Below, piece by piece: positions 32,058 to 39,544 of a stretch of DNA of 39,544 nt. A model generated the notes under the pieces. That model was not told the DNA's origin and searched no databases. It saw only the letters and a list, made by a program, of their open reading frames with translations. The stretch lies in assembly GCA_902615045.1 (NCBI GenBank), contig CACMNP010000008.1, forward strand, positions 1 through 39,544, written 5' to 3'. Every line of letters starts with the position of its first letter. The first letter of the stretch is position 1. Position numbers and translations under genes: made by a program. This DNA comes from an uncultured Pelagibacteraceae bacterium (GTDB lineage: Bacteria > Pseudomonadota > Alphaproteobacteria > Pelagibacterales > Pelagibacteraceae).

Positions 32058-32525
32058 TTAGTTTATCAAAAAAATGTTTATATTTAAAAGCAATGCAAAA
32101 CAACACCATAACAAATATGGAATCATCAAATACATGCTTAATAGACTTATATTCTTATATTTAAATACCAATAAAACAATAAATATAATTAACACAACAA
32201 GATTTAAAATTGCTAAAGAAATATTATGGAAACCAAAGAAAACAACACTCCAAGTTGTATTAAAAAAAAGATGAATGAAATATAAAAATACAATATTTAA
32301 ATTTTTTGTGTTTTTATGCCACGCATTCCATATGGCTATTGTCATAAATAAATAAAGTAATGTCCATACTGGCCCAAATATCCAATCTGGTGGATTGTAT
32401 TGAGGTTTAGATAAATTTGAATACCAAGGTTCTTTAAAATTTATAGTAACCAAACCTCCAATAAATGAAGCTGAAAACGTAGTAATTGCAAAGAGAATAA
32501 AAGATAAAATTTTATTTTTTAGCAT
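32058..32525 (-). CDS. tspO: TspO/MBR family membrane protein
   Basis: A 155-aa, five-helix membrane protein. WYSNLSKPQYNPPDWIFGPVW, LYLFMTIAIW, NTTWSVVFFGFHN and PYLLWCCFALLLN are the classic TspO signatures. TspO binds porphyrins and affects tetrapyrrole and oxidative-stress responses, and is linked to light-dependent regulation in Rhodobacter. It is the first gene of a two-gene minus-strand unit with the flavin oxidase and is divergent from the SDR with a 24-base gap. Confidence 0.92.
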   Translation of the reverse strand: MLKNKILSFILFAITTFSASFIGGLVTINFKEPWYSNLSKPQYNPPDWIFGPVWTLLYLFMTIAIWNAWHKNTKNLNIVFLYFIHLFFNTTWSVVFFGFHNISLAILNLVVLIIFIVLLVFKYKNISLLSMYLMIPYLLWCCFALLLNINIFLIN

Positions 32526-32549
32526 TTAAGTACTATACAGCAGTTAAAT

Positions 32550-33308
32550 ATGAATAAAAAAGTAATTTGGATCACCGGCGGAAGTACAGGAATTGGCAAA
32601 GCACTTGCGTTAAAATTTGCTAATAATGGATGGACAGTTGCTATTTCTGCAAGAAGAGAAAATTTATTAAAAGAAATCGAAGATAAGCATCAAAATATTA
32701 AATCTTTTCCACTTGATGTAAATGATAAGGAAAAGTGTAAGTCTGTTTTTGAAAATATAAAAAAGGAACTTGGTGACATCGAAATTTGTTTTTTTTCTAC
32801 GGGAACTTGGGATCCAAAAAAAGAAAGAGAAATCGATGTAGAACAAATTGAAAATGTATTTAAGGTAAACTTTTTTGGAACATTAAATTGTATAAAGGCA
32901 GTTGAAACTCATTTTCGTGAACGAGAAAAAGGCATTATTACCATTGTATCTTCGATTGCAGGATATAAAGGCTTACCTAATTCAAGTGGCTATGGACCAT
33001 CCAAAGCAGCTTTAAGTAATCTTGCTGAAAGTCTACATTTTGATTTTGGAAGATATGGTGTAAGGGTTTGTTTAGTTTCTCCAGGTTTTATCAAAACACC
33101 AATGACTGATAAGAATGATTTTAAGATGCCGTTTCTAAAAACTCCAGAATTCTCAGCAGAAAAAATTTACGATGGACTTATTAATGGCTCTAATTTTGAA
33201 ATACATTATCCAAAAGAATTAACTTTGATCCTTAAATTTTTAAAAATAATTCCTGATCGACTATATTTTTATTTAATACGGAAATTGACTAAATTACAAA
33301 AAAAATAA
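32550..33308 (+). CDS. Short-chain dehydrogenase/reductase
   Basis: A 252-aa classical SDR: TGGSTGIGKALA (7-18), then VNFFGTLNCI, catalytic Ser in VSSIAGYKG and the YGPSKAALS Tyr/Lys pair, VSPGFIKTPMT. The C-terminus has a hydrophobic/basic stretch (LKFLKIIPDRLYFYLIRKL) like membrane-associated SDRs acting on lipids. Close relatives in Vibrio and alphaproteobacteria sit beside FAD oxidoreductase-DUF1365-cyclopropane synthase-DUF3833 clusters, as here, where it converges on the DUF3833 gene with a 2-base gap. Substrate unknown. Confidence 0.87.
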   Translation: MNKKVIWITGGSTGIGKALALKFANNGWTVAISARRENLLKEIEDKHQNIKSFPLDVNDKEKCKSVFENIKKELGDIEICFFSTGTWDPKKEREIDVEQIENVFKVNFFGTLNCIKAVETHFREREKGIITIVSSIAGYKGLPNSSGYGPSKAALSNLAESLHFDFGRYGVRVCLVSPGFIKTPMTDKNDFKMPFLKTPEFSAEKIYDGLINGSNFEIHYPKELTLILKFLKIIPDRLYFYLIRKLTKLQKK

Positions 33309-33310
33309 AA

Positions 33311-33859
33311 TTAATCTTTAACAAACATTACAGTCAATTCAGCGACTTTAATTCCAAATTTTGTCATTTTCGCTCTGTTGATAGCTACTCTTTCGTCTTG
33401 CATAAATATCCAATCATCAAATGTAATTTTGATATTTTTTCCTTTCACTGGAACTAACAAAACATACTCAAATTTAAATGCTGGGCCATACGAATACCCC
33501 CTAGCCTTTCCAACTACATCGCCTGCAGTTCCCTCATAATTATGTTCATCAATTTTATCTATTACCCATTGCCTATTTTGTATTTCACCGTCATTCCAAA
33601 TAAATTTTTCATCTAATATAAGTTGTTTGCCATCCCACTTACCGTCCAAGTCTGCTGAAAATTGTCTTGTAACTTTACCTGATCTGTTTTGTAGTATACC
33701 CCAAGCTTTGACGTTTCCGCTTAAATATTCTTCAATTATTAATCTTGGTTTTTGATTTTTAAAATCTTCTGGTTTCATAGATTGATTATTTATACAGCTT
33801 GTAATTAATCCTGTAAAAATTATCAATAAAAATACTTTAAAAAATTTTCTGTTAATCAT
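33311..33859 (-). CDS. DUF3833 lipoprotein
   Basis: A 182-aa lipoprotein: signal peptide with lipobox LITSC (Cys22), then a single domain matching DUF3833 in character (LIIEEYLSGNVKAWGILQNR, TRQFSADLDGKWDG, GTAGDVVGKARGYSYGPAF, DDWIFMQDERVAINRA). The family is a regular companion of DUF1365 and cyclopropane-synthase-like genes and resembles lipocalin-like proteins, so a role in handling modified lipids at the membrane is plausible but unproven. It is the last gene of the minus-strand lipid cluster, 1 base after the methyltransferase. Confidence 0.85.
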   Translation of the reverse strand: MINRKFFKVFLLIIFTGLITSCINNQSMKPEDFKNQKPRLIIEEYLSGNVKAWGILQNRSGKVTRQFSADLDGKWDGKQLILDEKFIWNDGEIQNRQWVIDKIDEHNYEGTAGDVVGKARGYSYGPAFKFEYVLLVPVKGKNIKITFDDWIFMQDERVAINRAKMTKFGIKVAELTVMFVKD

Positions 33860-33860
33860 A

Positions 33861-35042
33861 TTAAATTTTATTTTGCATGGAAAATTGAATTAAATCTATA
33901 TTCTTTGATTTAAAACCTGCTTCACAATATGACAAATAAAAATGCCACATACGTTTAAATTTATTATCAAATCCATGTTTTGAAATCTCTTCCCATTTTT
34001 TTAGGAATTCATCTCTCCATATTTTTAAGGTACTGGAATAGTGAGATCCATATGACTCATATTTTTTAATTTCTAAACCGTTGCTACTAGATAAATCATA
34101 TAATCTTTTTTTTGATGGCAAAAAACCTCCAGGAAATATGTATTTTTGTATAAAGTCTTCTTTGGTTTTATATCTGTCAAATAAACTATCATCGATTGTT
34201 ATAGCTTGTATCGCAGCCCTTCCGTTCTCAGATAAATTTTTTTTAATACTTTTAAAATAATTGACTAAATAATTTTGCCCAACCGCTTCTATCATTTCTA
34301 TAGATGCGATAGAGTCATATTTGTTTTTTACATCTCTATAATCTTTCAAAAATATATTAACTTTTTCATTTAATCCATTTTCAAATATTCTTTTTTTTGA
34401 AAATTCAAATTGCTCTTTAGAAATAGTTATACAATCTAATTTTACATCATAATTTTTACCCACATATTCTGCAAAGCCACCCCAGCCACAGCCAATTTCT
34501 AAAATTTTATTTCCTACGTTTGGCTTTATTAATTCTGTAAGCTTTTTATATTTATTTTGTTGAGCAGAGAATAAATCATCTTTTTGCTTTTCAAAAATTG
34601 CACTTGAATAAGTAAGTGATGGATCTAACCATAATGAAAAGAAATCATTTCCTAAATCATAATGTTTTGAAATATTTTTCTTACTTCTACTTTTGTTATT
34701 TTTTATGAAAATACTCTTTATTTTATTTATCATTGATAAATCAAAGATACCTGAAAATTTATAAACAAGTTTTATATTTTTAGCTGTTATTTCTATTAGA
34801 TTAGTTAGATTATCTGTTTCAAATTCATTTCGCATGTACGCTTCTGCAAGTCCTACACTTCCTGATTTTATTATTTGAAGTGTTAGACCGGGTTTGTTAA
34901 TTTTAATCTTTGCTTTTAATAATTCACTCTCATTGCCAAACTTATATATTTTGTTATCATGATTTTGAATTTCAAGAAATCCATGCTTTATTAGTTTAAG
35001 AGAATTAAATACGATTTTATCTGACAAAATATTAAAATTCAT
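33861..35042 (-). CDS. Cyclopropane-fatty-acid-synthase-like methyltransferase
   Basis: A 393-aa SAM-dependent methyltransferase that acts on double bonds of membrane acyl chains. HYDLGNDFFSLWLDPSLTYS (128-146 region), the SAM loop LEIGCGWGGFAEYV (181-194), CITISKEQ, IEMIEAVGQ, and FIQKYIFPGGFLPS are family hallmarks. It overlaps DUF1365 by 4 bases and precedes DUF3833. The enzyme could make cyclopropane fatty acids, or methylated precursors of other products: in Rhodobacter a related methyltransferase takes part in furan fatty-acid synthesis. Which product is made here cannot be read from sequence. Confidence 0.9.
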   Translation of the reverse strand: MNFNILSDKIVFNSLKLIKHGFLEIQNHDNKIYKFGNESELLKAKIKINKPGLTLQIIKSGSVGLAEAYMRNEFETDNLTNLIEITAKNIKLVYKFSGIFDLSMINKIKSIFIKNNKSRSKKNISKHYDLGNDFFSLWLDPSLTYSSAIFEKQKDDLFSAQQNKYKKLTELIKPNVGNKILEIGCGWGGFAEYVGKNYDVKLDCITISKEQFEFSKKRIFENGLNEKVNIFLKDYRDVKNKYDSIASIEMIEAVGQNYLVNYFKSIKKNLSENGRAAIQAITIDDSLFDRYKTKEDFIQKYIFPGGFLPSKKRLYDLSSSNGLEIKKYESYGSHYSSTLKIWRDEFLKKWEEISKHGFDNKFKRMWHFYLSYCEAGFKSKNIDLIQFSMQNKI

Positions 35043-35806
35043 TTTTTTTCAAAAGTAATATTATTTTTTATTTTTATATTTTTTTTAACCAACTTAACTC
35101 CCTTTAACCATAATTTTAATGCTTCATAATGAATTGCGGCAATAACTTTAAAAGTCATTAAAGGGTGAGAAATATAAGATATAAGTATATTTTTATTGTT
35201 AATTTCTTTTGCAACCCCGTCTTGTGAAGCATATAACAATTTTCCCTCTTTATCACTTTGATCAATTATTACGGATAACATTTTTTCAGGTTTAAGGATT
35301 CTAAAATTATATTTACTTTTCATTTCAATAAATGGAGAAACGAAAAACTTTTTCTCACAACTATTTGTAATTATTCTTTCGTCGTTGACTTTAAATATAT
35401 AAGTATGTTGCTCACCAAATGTATTTTTAACTTCATACAAAATAGCTATAATTTTTGAATGATTATCATAAACGAAAAAAATACTTAATGGATTAAATAC
35501 GTAACCAAATATTCTAGGATAACAAAGTAATTTTACCTTTATGTTTTCAAATTGAATATTGTTTGATTTTAAATTTTCTATTACCCAGGCTTTTAAATCA
35601 CCACCATCTCTAGGTCCATGATCTTTGTCATAAAAACTTAAAATATTAAAACTATTGTTAGAAAAAATTTTAATTTTTTTTTGTATCAAATTAATCTCAT
35701 CAAGATCTAAAAAGAGTGAGAAAACATTGTATTTAAAAAAGTGATATTTTGGCTTAAATCTTTTATGAATTACTTTACCTTCGTAAATATTGGAATTCTT
35801 AATCAT
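35039..35806 (-). CDS. DUF1365 protein
   Basis: A 255-aa DUF1365 protein: NIYEGKVIHKRFKPKYHFFKYNVF at the start, then CYPRIFGYVFNPLSIFFVYD, EVKNTFGEQHTYIF and KKFFVSPF are the family's core. Function unknown; the gene is nearly always beside an FAD oxidoreductase and a cyclopropane-synthase-like gene, as here (8- and 4-base overlaps on its two sides), implying the three products act on the same lipid. Confidence 0.9.
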   Translation of the reverse strand: MIKNSNIYEGKVIHKRFKPKYHFFKYNVFSLFLDLDEINLIQKKIKIFSNNSFNILSFYDKDHGPRDGGDLKAWVIENLKSNNIQFENIKVKLLCYPRIFGYVFNPLSIFFVYDNHSKIIAILYEVKNTFGEQHTYIFKVNDERIITNSCEKKFFVSPFIEMKSKYNFRILKPEKMLSVIIDQSDKEGKLLYASQDGVAKEINNKNILISYISHPLMTFKVIAAIHYEALKLWLKGVKLVKKNIKIKNNITFEKK

Positions 35807-37037
35807 TTAGGTTTTCAATCATATTAATGGATGATTTTATTCCATCTTCATGAAAACCGTAACCAAAATAACTTCCACAAAACAATACATTTCTTTTATT
35901 TTGTATTTCTTTTAATAATTTTTGATTATTCAAAGCATCTTGATCAAAATAAGGGTGAGTAAAAGTAACTTTTTGTAGGATTTTATTGTGATCTATTTCA
36001 AAAAAAGGATTTAAGGTTAAGAAAATATTTTTTTCTGTTTTCAGATTTTGTAATAAGTTCAACCAATAAGTTAATGATGTCTTACTAATATCTGATTTAT
36101 CAACTGAGGAATTCCATGAAGACCAAACTTTTTTATTATTTGGCATACATACATCATCAGTATGTATTACTGCTAGATTGGATTTATATTTAAAATTTGA
36201 AAGTATTTTTTTTTCATCATCAGTTGGCTCGCTCAAAATTTTCAATGCATCATCTGCATGAGTAGCGATAACAACTTTATCATAGTCAAAAAATTCGTTG
36301 GTAGCACCGTAATATACTTGAACACCAATTTTATTTCTTTTTATCGAACTAATTTTATAATTTTTAAAATATTCTCCGCTTATTTGTGTTAATACTTTCT
36401 CTACATAAGTTCTACTTCTTTTGGTAACTGTGTACCATTGTGGTCTATTTTTTAATTTAAAAAGTCCATGATTTTGAAAAAATTTTAAGAAAAATTTAAT
36501 TGGCATTTGATTTGCTTCTACTGGTGGCATTGACCAGATAGCAGAAACCATTGGGATTAGATGAAAATTAATAAAATTTTTTGACCATTTATTTTTTTCA
36601 AGAAATTCACCAAGAGTAATTTCTTCATTTAAACTTTTAATTTGATCACACTTTTTGTAGAAATTTATAATATCAAAAAACATTTTTAAAAATTTTAAAT
36701 TAAAAAGATTAGCTTTGTTTGCAAAAATTCCGTTTAAACCTCTGCCACAATATTCATAATTTGTATCTTTTACAGAAACAGAAAATGACATATCGCTTTT
36801 TTCAATTTCAATTTTTAATTCATTAAAAAAATTTATTAGATTTGGATAAGTTTCATAATTAAAAACAATAAAGCCAATATCTACAGGAACTTTTTTACCA
36901 TTAATTAAAGTATCTAAGGTATATGAATGACCACCAAAATGATCTTCACTTTCAAATAAATCAACATGGTGTTTTTTGGAAAGCTTTTGTGCTGCTGATA
37001 AACCAGAGATTCCTGATCCAATTACTGCAATTCTCAT
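35799..37037 (-). CDS. FAD-dependent oxidoreductase of the DUF1365/cyclopropane-synthase cluster (COG2907-like)
   Basis: A 412-aa flavoprotein with the N-terminal FAD loop IGSGISGLSAAQKLS (6-20), FGGHSYTLD, and a fatty-acid desaturase/amine-oxidase-like build (PVDIGFIVFNYETYPNL). HADDALKIL and FCGSYFGYGFHEDGIKSS at the end are typical of the COG2907 group. It probably oxidises or isomerises a membrane acyl chain or isoprenoid, inferred from its steady association with the next two genes. It begins 5 bases after the gcvP stop, so it may be read through from the glycine cleavage operon. Confidence 0.88.
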   Translation of the reverse strand: MRIAVIGSGISGLSAAQKLSKKHHVDLFESEDHFGGHSYTLDTLINGKKVPVDIGFIVFNYETYPNLINFFNELKIEIEKSDMSFSVSVKDTNYEYCGRGLNGIFANKANLFNLKFLKMFFDIINFYKKCDQIKSLNEEITLGEFLEKNKWSKNFINFHLIPMVSAIWSMPPVEANQMPIKFFLKFFQNHGLFKLKNRPQWYTVTKRSRTYVEKVLTQISGEYFKNYKISSIKRNKIGVQVYYGATNEFFDYDKVVIATHADDALKILSEPTDDEKKILSNFKYKSNLAVIHTDDVCMPNNKKVWSSWNSSVDKSDISKTSLTYWLNLLQNLKTEKNIFLTLNPFFEIDHNKILQKVTFTHPYFDQDALNNQKLLKEIQNKRNVLFCGSYFGYGFHEDGIKSSINMIENLND

Positions 37038-37042
37038 TAAGG

Positions 37043-39544
37043 CTATGCTGCGTCTTCTTTAAACTCATCCATGCTAGGACATGTACAGAATATATTTTTA
37101 TCTCCATAAACATTGTCTACCCGAGCAACTGGAGGCCAAAATTTATTTTGTTTTAGAAAACTTGCAGGATATGCTGCTTCTTGTCTTGAATATTTATGTT
37201 CCCATAAATCTGATGATAATTCAGTATCAGTGTGAGGAGCGTTTTTAATTGGATTATCAATTTTATCAAATTCACCTGATTTAATTTTTTCAATTTCTTG
37301 TTTAATCTTAATTAAAGTGTCACAAAATCTGTCTATTTCTGATAACCCTTCACTTTCAGTTGGCTCTATCATCATAGTGCCAGCTACAGGCCATGACATA
37401 GTTGGTGCGTGAAATCCAAAATCTATCATTCTTTTCGCAATATCTTCTTCGGTTACCCCTGTTTCAGATTTAATATTTCTAATATCAATTATGCACTCAT
37501 GTGCAACATTGCCATTTGCACCTTTGTATAAAATTGGAAAGTGATCTTTTAGTCTATGAGCAATATAATTTGCGTTTAAAATTGCAACTTGAGTAGCAAG
37601 CTTTAATCCTTCTGATCCCATCATTTTAATATACATCCAAGAGATTGATAGAATACTTGAGCTACCCCAAGGAGCTGCTGATACTGCTCCAATTCCACTT
37701 GTTGGGCCGCAATCTTTTATTACTGGATGATTAGGCAGATAAACTTGTAAATGTTTTTTACAAGCTATAGGTCCCATTCCAGGTCCGCCACCACCGTGTG
37801 GAATACAAAATGTTTTATGCAGATTAATATGACAAACATCTGGACCAAAATTTCCAGGCTTTGCAACTCCAACAAGGGCATTTAAATTTGCTCCATCCAT
37901 ATATACCTGTCCACCATGTTTATGAACTAACTCACAAATATCAGTTATTTTTTCCTCAAATACTCCATGGGTAGATGGGTAAGTTACCATTAAAGCTGCG
38001 AGATTTTCTGAATGTTGCTCTACTTTTTTCTTTAAATCATCGAAATCTACATTTCCCTCTTTATCACAATTAACAACAACCACTTTCATTCCAACCATTT
38101 GTGCGCTTGCTGGATTTGTACCATGTGCCGAACTTGGGATTAAACATATATTACGATGAGCTTCATCTCTATCTAGGTGGTACTTTCTTATAACCATTAG
38201 ACCTGCATATTCCCCTTGAGCGCCTGCATTAGGCTGTAGAGAAACACCAGAAAAACCTGTTATAGATCTCAACCAATTTTTTAAATCAGTAAACAAATCT
38301 CTAAAACCTTCCATTTGTTCAACAGGAACAAAAGGATGAGGTTCTGCAAATTCTTTCCAAGAAATCGGGATCATTTCAGCAGCAGCATTTAACTTCATTG
38401 TGCAGGAACCAAGTGCTATCATAGTTCTATTCAATGCTATATCCTTATCCTCTAGCTTTTTAAGATATCTAAGCATTTCAGTTTCTGAATGATATAAGTT
38501 AAAAATTGGATGCTCTAAATATTTTGAAGTTCTTAATAAATTTTTTGGTAAATTGGGTAATTTAACTGAAGGATCCTCTTTTTTTATTGATTCTGCAGCA
38601 TTAAATATTTTTAATAATTGATTTACTCTATAAACATTTTTTCTTTCATCAAAAGAGACAGCAAGCATTTCAGAATTTACTTTTCGTATATTAACTTTCT
38701 GATTTAGAGCATTTTTATAAATTTGATCAGTCTTTTCTTTGGTAATAATTGTAACAGTATCAAAAAAATAATCAGAATAAATTTCATAACCTGACTGTTT
38801 TATTTTATCAGCAAAACTTTTTGCTAATTGAGAAACTCTTTCAGAAATATTTTTAATTCCATCTGGACCATGATAAATAGCATATGCTGCTGAAACAATT
38901 GCTAATAAAGCTTGTGCAGTACAAATATTGCTTGTCGCCTTATCTCTTCTAATGTGTTGCTCTCTAGTTTGTAAAGATAATCTGTATGCCTTTTTACCAT
39001 GTCTATCAACTGACACACCAACAATTCTACCAGGCATCGATCTCTTATACTCATCTTTAGTTGCAAAAAATGCTGCATGTGGACCTCCATACCCCATCGG
39101 TATTCCAAATCGCTGAGAGCTTCCTACTGCTATATCAGCACCAAGTTCTCTTGGAGTTTTTAATTTTGCTAAAGCTAATAAATCACAAGATAATACAGCC
39201 TTACCGTTTTTTTTATGAATTTTGCTAATTGCTTCACTTGGGTCTTTAATATCTCCTAAAGTTCCAGGATATTGTAAAATTCCACAAACTAGATCTTCTT
39301 TTAATTGATCTAAAACTTCATCTTCTTTTCCAACTAAAACTTTTAAACCCATTGGTTCAGCTCTAGTTTGAATTACATTTATTGTTTGAGGATGGCAACT
39401 CTCAGATACAAAAACTAAATTACTATCTTTTTTATTTAATCTATGACTAAGACTCATAGCTTCCGCTGCTGCTGTACCTTCATCCAATAAAGAAGCATTA
39501 GCGATATCCATTCCAGTAAAATCAACAATCATTTGTTGAAAGTT
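37043..39544 (-). CDS. gcvP: Glycine dehydrogenase (decarboxylating), P-protein, N-terminus cut by window edge
   Basis: The PLP subunit of the glycine cleavage system, which decarboxylates glycine and passes the aminomethyl group to the H-protein. The frame is open through the right edge (NFQQ precedes the internal ATG at 39532), so about 120 N-terminal residues are missing. Visible motifs: ANASLLDEGTAAAEAM, GSSQRFGIPMGYGGPHAAFF, TREQHIRRDKATSNICTAQ, MIALGSCTMKLNAA, SSAHGTNPASAQ, YMDGANLNA, and the PLP lysine in HINLHKTFCIPHGGGGPG. It is a single-chain (fused) P-protein, not the split type. gcvT/gcvH and any glycine riboswitch would lie beyond the edge. Confidence 0.95.
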   Translation of the reverse strand, partial: NFQQMIVDFTGMDIANASLLDEGTAAAEAMSLSHRLNKKDSNLVFVSESCHPQTINVIQTRAEPMGLKVLVGKEDEVLDQLKEDLVCGILQYPGTLGDIKDPSEAISKIHKKNGKAVLSCDLLALAKLKTPRELGADIAVGSSQRFGIPMGYGGPHAAFFATKDEYKRSMPGRIVGVSVDRHGKKAYRLSLQTREQHIRRDKATSNICTAQALLAIVSAAYAIYHGPDGIKNISERVSQLAKSFADKIKQSGYEIYSDYFFDTVTIITKEKTDQIYKNALNQKVNIRKVNSEMLAVSFDERKNVYRVNQLLKIFNAAESIKKEDPSVKLPNLPKNLLRTSKYLEHPIFNLYHSETEMLRYLKKLEDKDIALNRTMIALGSCTMKLNAAAEMIPISWKEFAEPHPFVPVEQMEGFRDLFTDLKNWLRSITGFSGVSLQPNAGAQGEYAGLMVIRKYHLDRDEAHRNICLIPSSAHGTNPASAQMVGMKVVVVNCDKEGNVDFDDLKKKVEQHSENLAALMVTYPSTHGVFEEKITDICELVHKHGGQVYMDGANLNALVGVAKPGNFGPDVCHINLHKTFCIPHGGGGPGMGPIACKKHLQVYLPNHPVIKDCGPTSGIGAVSAAPWGSSSILSISWMYIKMMGSEGLKLATQVAILNANYIAHRLKDHFPILYKGANGNVAHECIIDIRNIKSETGVTEEDIAKRMIDFGFHAPTMSWPVAGTMMIEPTESEGLSEIDRFCDTLIKIKQEIEKIKSGEFDKIDNPIKNAPHTDTELSSDLWEHKYSRQEAAYPASFLKQNKFWPPVARVDNVYGDKNIFCTCPSMDEFKEDAA

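Noticed and set aside
1-39544. tRNA, rRNA, CRISPR, IS or prophage genes
   Set aside because: I read the gaps on both strands and saw no cloverleaf, regular repeat-spacer pattern, transposase or integrase; the few gaps over 80 bases are accounted for above.
39533-39544. Glycine riboswitch before the glycine cleavage genes
   Set aside because: Known in SAR11-type genomes, but the 5' side of gcvP and its upstream genes lie outside the window, so nothing can be seen.

Overview
The window is AT-rich (about 70% A+T by eye, not computed), densely packed and mostly free of intergenic space, with short overlaps between consecutive genes and lysine/isoleucine/asparagine-rich proteins. Together with the gene repertoire (surA-pdxA-ksgA, rpsF-rpsR-rplI-dnaB, cvpA-purF, an alphaproteobacterial type of gshA/gshB, NAD-dependent formate dehydrogenase, gcvP, many DMT transporters, few regulators) this points to a streamlined marine alphaproteobacterium of the SAR11/Pelagibacterales type. 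That assignment is inference from style and content; no marker gene such as 16S rRNA lies in the window.

Left part (1-12.3 kb), housekeeping core: the 3' end of surA, then pdxA and ksgA on the plus strand; converging on them is a minus-strand fatty-acid unit read fabD-fabG-acpP-gmk. From a divergent promoter region at about 4.75-4.83 kb the plus strand runs rpsF-rpsR-rplI-dnaB, then a large MMPL/RND-family membrane protein, cvpA, purF and an HD-domain protein, most of them touching or overlapping.

Middle (12.3-23.8 kb): a thioredoxin-fold YyaL/SPATA20-type protein, the glutathione pair gshA-gshB, a DMT permease, an MFS permease, an NAD(P)-binding protein, a GYD-domain protein with its own promoter, strong ribosome site and hairpin terminator, an exported MsrB, a 61-aa unknown, superoxide dismutase and an exported dienelactone-hydrolase-like enzyme. 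A patch at 22.4-23.8 kb looks rearranged: a phytanoyl-CoA-dioxygenase-like gene on the minus strand lies between a truncated copy and a full copy of a small gene.

Right part (23.8-39.5 kb): a tight minus-strand trio (DMT permease, glycine amidinotransferase, threonine aldolase); then a plus-strand series with an IscU/NifU-like scaffold, an HPP membrane protein, NAD-formate dehydrogenase, exported MsrA, and an MDR-family reductase followed by a short predicted membrane peptide. Next come a DAO-type flavin oxidase and TspO on the minus strand, and an SDR on the plus strand. The end is a minus-strand run gcvP (cut by the right edge), FAD oxidoreductase, DUF1365, cyclopropane-fatty-acid-synthase-like methyltransferase and DUF3833 lipoprotein.

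Two themes recur. One is glycine/C1 chemistry: threonine aldolase makes glycine, glycine amidinotransferase uses it, gcvP cleaves it, and formate dehydrogenase oxidises a C1 end product. The other is defence against (photo-)oxidation: glutathione synthesis, SOD, exported MsrA and MsrB, and a lipid-modifying cluster of a type that elsewhere belongs to singlet-oxygen responses. I see no rRNA, tRNA, CRISPR array, IS element or integrase, and no gene-free stretch over 300 bases; the longest (22403-22620) holds a gene remnant.
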